This document shows positions 13,744 to 16,590 of a DNA stretch of 16,590 nt, piece by piece (position 1 is the stretch's first letter; the number at the start of each line of letters is the position of its first letter). The DNA lies in NCBI GenBank assembly GCA_013298415.1, contig JAAFHN010000011.1, positions 1-16,590 of the forward strand, written 5' to 3'. The stretch is from Comamonadaceae bacterium. GTDB taxonomy: Bacteria; Pseudomonadota; Gammaproteobacteria; Burkholderiales; Burkholderiaceae_C. A program made the translations under genes and the position numbers. The notes below the pieces were generated by a model. The model saw nothing but the letters and a program-made list of their open reading frames with translations, was not told the origin of the DNA and did not search any database.

Positions 13744-14736
13744 TCAAGGGGCCGGATTGTCCCGGATCGCGGCTTCCACCTGCTGACGATGCGGCGCGCC
13801 TTCTGCGCCCATGCCGCCCGCGCACTTGAGCGCAGCCGCCACGCAGGCAAAGCGCAGCCCCTGGGCGCGCGGCTGGCGCTCAGCGAGTGCCACAGCCAAA
13901 GCCGCGTGGAACACATCGCCTGCGCCAGTGGTGTCCACTGCATTCACTCGCAGGCTGGGTGTGGCTTCCAAGCCGTCTGCCGCATCGTTCAAACGCCGCA
14001 CGCCCCATTCACCGAGGGTGACCAGCGCCTCGCTCGCACCGCATTCGCGAGCTTGCAGCAAGGCTTGGCCAAGCGCGCTGGGGCTGCCCAGGCCCGTGGG
14101 GCCAATCACGCCGGGCGCAAAGCTGCGCAAGCCACCCAAAGAGAAAGCCGCCCAATCCGCGTGGGCCACGAGTGCTTCCAAATCGGCCTGCGGCGCGATG
14201 TCGGCATCGAGCACGCTCGTCACACCCGCTGCGCGCGCCCAGCGCAGCGCATCGAGTGCGCCTTTGCACCAGCGCGGATCCACCACGAGTACATCAATGC
14301 CTTGCAGTGCCGCCACATCCAGCGCCTGCGTGGCTTCCAAAATCGCGCTGCCTCGGTGGTTGAACACCCAGCGCTCGCCGCGCCCGTCCACGATCACGCT
14401 GGAGACCGAAGTTTGCTTCTCCGCATGCCTGCGCATGCCCGAGGTGTTCACGCCTTCGGCTTCCAAGTGTGCTTCGATTTGGTCGGCCAGCGCGTCGTCG
14501 CCCACGCAGCTGAAAAAGCGCACATCAGCACCCAAGCGCGCTGCGGCAATGGCGGCGTTCGCGCCCATGCCGCCGATCAGCTCGAAGTAGCCGCTGGCGG
14601 GTGTTTTGGTAGCGAACTGCGGGAATTCGGCTACCCGAAAGTGGTGTGACACGGCCGCATGCCCCACCACCGCCAGTGACACGGGCTTGGCGGTGGATGC
14701 ATCAAAATCAGGCGGCGGCATGCGCAGATTTTGCAT
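13744..14736 (-). CDS. PfkB-family carbohydrate/nucleoside kinase
   Basis: The 330-residue protein is a ribokinase-fold (PfkB) kinase that phosphorylates a sugar or nucleoside-like substrate with ATP. The N-terminal substrate region contains the GGMGANAAIAAARLGA motif (55-70) typical of PfkB signature 1. Signature 2 is NAVDTTGAGDVFHAAL, with anion-hole GAG and catalytic base D274. The first ~17 residues are not family-like, so M6 may be the real start, and no clear SD helps to choose. Substrate cannot be told from sequence; ribokinase, fructokinase, 2-keto-3-deoxygluconate kinase and adenosine kinase types share these motifs. It is the first gene of the pair with purU. The divergent partner is the SGNH gene across a 64-bp gap, in which I could not name a promoter. 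Confidence 0.9.
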   Translation of the reverse strand: MQNLRMPPPDFDASTAKPVSLAVVGHAAVSHHFRVAEFPQFATKTPASGYFELIGGMGANAAIAAARLGADVRFFSCVGDDALADQIEAHLEAEGVNTSGMRRHAEKQTSVSSVIVDGRGERWVFNHRGSAILEATQALDVAALQGIDVLVVDPRWCKGALDALRWARAAGVTSVLDADIAPQADLEALVAHADWAAFSLGGLRSFAPGVIGPTGLGSPSALGQALLQARECGASEALVTLGEWGVRRLNDAADGLEATPSLRVNAVDTTGAGDVFHAALAVALAERQPRAQGLRFACVAAALKCAGGMGAEGAPHRQQVEAAIRDNPAP

Positions 14737-14800
14737 GCTGGACGTTCAACCAGAACTTTCGCTTTCGCCATGCGCTCCAACAACTCACCCCCGCTTTTGA

Positions 14801-16162
14801 ATGCTTGACCTGATGGTTTCAATTTGGATACGCGCCTGGCTGGTCAGGGCGTGCGTTTTTCTGTGCGCTTCCCTCGGCCTGACGGCCGCCGCGCAAACGA
14901 CCGCGATCACGCCGCCGCAGAAGTCCGCAACGCAAACTGCCGCAGCTCAAAGCGTGTACGTGCTGGGCGACTCGATTGCCCAAGGTTTGATGCTCGATGG
15001 CTTTCCCACCAAGCTCAATGCCCGCACGCCTGCGCAAACCCGCATCAATTTCGATGGCGCACGATCCATCACCACGCCTGGCAACCAAGTGGCGCGCTCA
15101 GGCCTCGATGCCGTAGACGACGACCGCGCTTTCATTGCCACGGCCAGCACCATCGTGGTCGTGCTCGGCATGAACCAGATGGAGCCCTCATTTGCCGCCG
15201 CTCAGGCCGCACTGATCGCCAAGCTCAAAGCCATCGCCCCCAAGGCCAAATATTTTTGGGTGGACATCGGTGCCACCATCGCACCGCAAGCCAGCGCCTG
15301 GAGCGAGCGCAACCGCATCATTTACGCCAATGCCAAGCCGCTGGGCTACCAAGTGGTGAGCCGCTACCAGGCCATATTCGGTGCCAGCGCTGACCCATTG
15401 CGCATCGAGCCGGGCAAAAACTTCGACGGCTGGGCTTCAGAGCCCGGCTACGGCGGCCCTGGCAATGTGCATGGGCTCTACGACCGCTTGTCTGCCGCAC
15501 TCGTCGATGCGATTGCGCCAGATCCCGCCACCGCTTGCCAGCACCCCAACGCACTCAACGCCTATGTGCTTGGCGATTCGATTGCCTACGGCTTGCAGGT
15601 GATCGGCTTTGAGCCGAGGCTGCGCGCGCAACTGGGTGGGCAATTGCACGTGAGCGCCGATCCAGGCCGCTCGATTACCGCACCCGGCAATTTGCTGCGC
15701 AAATCGGCGCTCGACTCCGTGCGCGACGATGCCAAACGCATCGCGAGCGCAAAAGTGGTGGTGGTGATTCTGGGCACGAACCAAACGGAAGGCTCGTTTG
15801 CCGATGCGCAACAAATCCTGATGCGCGAGTTGAAAGCCCTGGCACCCCAGGCGCGCTACTACTGGGTGGACATCGGTGCCACCATCGCTGACCAGGCCCC
15901 GGGCTGGAGCGCACGCAACAAAACCATCTATGCCCAAGCCCCTGAGCTGGGCTACGAAGTCGTGAGCCGCTACAAAGCCATTTTTGGGCCAAACGCCGAC
16001 CCGCTGAACATCCCCCCAGGCCGCAATTTCCCTGGCTGGATCAGCGAGCTGGGCTACACCAGCCCCGGCAATGTGCACGGCATGGGTGCAGAGCTCGGAC
16101 AAGCGCTACTGAATGCGCTGCCAAAGCCCAATTTGGATGGCGCTGTAGCCTGTGGCAACTGA
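14801..16162 (+). CDS. Secreted protein with two tandem SGNH/GDSL-hydrolase-like domains
   Basis: The 453-residue protein begins with a signal peptide (hydrophobic ~12-30, cleavage near AAA/QTT); M5 at 14813 is an alternative start. It then holds two homologous ~200-residue domains exactly 202 codons apart. Domain 1 has block I VLGDSIAQG (S58), block III VVLGMNQ (N125) and PGNVHG (H224). Domain 2 has VLGDSIAYG (S260), VILGTNQ (N327) and PGNVHG (H426). Both share WVDIGATIA and the tail RYxAIFGxxADPL. SGNH proteins are esterases or deacetylases acting on lipids or polysaccharides, so a periplasmic carbohydrate-ester role is plausible but unproven. The usual Asp three residues before the His is Gly in both domains, so the triad may be altered. 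Convergent with the next gene, with a 23-bp gap. Confidence 0.8.
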   Translation: MLDLMVSIWIRAWLVRACVFLCASLGLTAAAQTTAITPPQKSATQTAAAQSVYVLGDSIAQGLMLDGFPTKLNARTPAQTRINFDGARSITTPGNQVARSGLDAVDDDRAFIATASTIVVVLGMNQMEPSFAAAQAALIAKLKAIAPKAKYFWVDIGATIAPQASAWSERNRIIYANAKPLGYQVVSRYQAIFGASADPLRIEPGKNFDGWASEPGYGGPGNVHGLYDRLSAALVDAIAPDPATACQHPNALNAYVLGDSIAYGLQVIGFEPRLRAQLGGQLHVSADPGRSITAPGNLLRKSALDSVRDDAKRIASAKVVVVILGTNQTEGSFADAQQILMRELKALAPQARYYWVDIGATIADQAPGWSARNKTIYAQAPELGYEVVSRYKAIFGPNADPLNIPPGRNFPGWISELGYTSPGNVHGMGAELGQALLNALPKPNLDGAVACGN

Positions 16163-16185
16163 CCTGCGAAAGATGAATGCCCTGG

Positions 16186-16590
16186 TCACATGCGGTTAAA
16201 CGCCTCGTGGTAGGCACGGCTCACGGGCAGCTCGCGGCTGTGATCTTTCATGCGCAAAAACATGCGGCCTGATTCATCTCGGTAGCTGGCGTGCACGTGG
16301 GTGAGGTTCACGAGCGTTGAGCGGTGGATGCGCTGAAATTTGCTCGGGTCCAGCTGCGCTTCCAGCTCAGTGACTGATGTGCGCAAGAGTTTTTCTCCGC
16401 TGGGCAGCACCACGCAGGTGTATTTGTCGGCCGCATCAAAGTAGAGCACTTCATCCACGTCGATTTGCAGCACCTGCTCGCCCTTGGCGCTGCGCTCGTG
16501 GGCTCTGACGTAGCGCAGGTGGCCGCTCGCCCCCGCAGTGCCGGTGGCGGCGATCAAGGCACTCAAATCGGTGGGGTTGGCCCCGGCCAG
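16186..16590 (-). CDS. LytTR-family response regulator, C-terminal part (runs off the window)
   Basis: The - strand frame is open from the window edge at 16590 to the stop at 16186-16188, giving about 134 residues of a longer protein. A TTG at 16566 is only an internal codon. The visible part is an Ala-rich linker followed by a LytTR DNA-binding domain: YVRAHERSAKGEQVLQIDVDEVLYFDAADKYTCVV, the conserved FQRIHRSTLVNLTHV, and ELPVSRAYHEAFNRM at the end. In AlgR/LytR-type regulators this domain follows a receiver domain, which should lie beyond the window. The target promoters are unknown. Its position next to the SGNH gene, in convergent orientation, says nothing about regulation. Confidence 0.9.
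   Translation of the reverse strand: MAGANPTDLSALIAATGTAGASGHLRYVRAHERSAKGEQVLQIDVDEVLYFDAADKYTCVVLPSGEKLLRTSVTELEAQLDPSKFQRIHRSTLVNLTHVHASYRDESGRMFLRMKDHSRELPVSRAYHEAFNRM

Noticed and set aside
13743..13943. 67-residue N-terminal extension of PurU
   Set aside because: It overlaps the kinase gene entirely and does not resemble PurU, whose ACT domain starts at the ATG at 13742.
13789..14649. Long + frames antisense to pfkB and purU (also 12921-13829)
   Set aside because: Shadows of the - strand genes, whose family motifs are clear; composition is Arg/Ala/His-rich without domains.

Overview
The window looks like chromosomal DNA from a GC-rich betaproteobacterium, most likely Burkholderiales and probably Comamonadaceae. 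I infer this from the sequence style of GlnA, NtrB/NtrC, PurU and the class-IV aminotransferase, from the order glnA - small DUF4124-like gene - ntrB - ntrC, and from the dense short intergenic repeats. I see no tRNA, rRNA, CRISPR array, transposase or phage gene.

Layout, left to right. A D-amino-acid transaminase gene on + (8-934) converges on an MFS transporter on - (986-2227). Upstream of the transporter on - are ntrC (2401-4035) and ntrB (4063-5148), then a secreted coiled-coil protein with a DUF4124-like N-terminus (5293-5913). A 940-bp gene-free stretch (5914-6852) follows, filled with tandem and inverted repeats. Next on - are glnA (6853-8268), its sigma54/NtrC control region (8320-8472) and a CinA/MoaB-type molybdopterin-binding protein (8491-9330). 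A lipoprotein of about 860 residues on + (9406-11988) starts behind a second sigma54-like promoter. On - come an enoyl-CoA hydratase/isomerase-family gene (12018-12818) and the tightly coupled pair pfkB-like kinase -> purU (14736-12900). On + is a secreted protein made of two tandem SGNH-hydrolase-like domains (14801-16162). The right edge holds the end of a LytTR response-regulator gene on -.

How the genes work together. The centre is a nitrogen-control locus. NtrB senses nitrogen state through PII and phosphorylates NtrC. NtrC then acts at two GCAC-N7-GTGC sites upstream of a sigma54 promoter (GG-N10-GC) to drive glutamine synthetase. Intrinsic terminators follow glnA and the DUF4124-like gene, so these look like separable transcription units. 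The outer genes are housekeeping or accessory: D-amino-acid metabolism, formyl-THF turnover by PurU, and cell-envelope proteins.

Two repeat systems stand out. (1) A short AT-rich element occurs at least three and probably five times. Two copies sit in frame and in the same codon phase inside unrelated genes (the transaminase and ntrC), adding the shared peptide V-A-T-[NS]-D-x-[ND]-T-R-T. A third copy underlies the signal-peptide codons of the DUF4124-like gene. This resembles the protein-inserting palindromic elements of Rickettsia. (2) The glnA downstream region carries two inverted copies of a ~190-bp element. Each folds into a long three-stem hairpin. Eight base pairs differ between the copies and all eight are compensated, while the 28-nt apical loop differs at only two bases.
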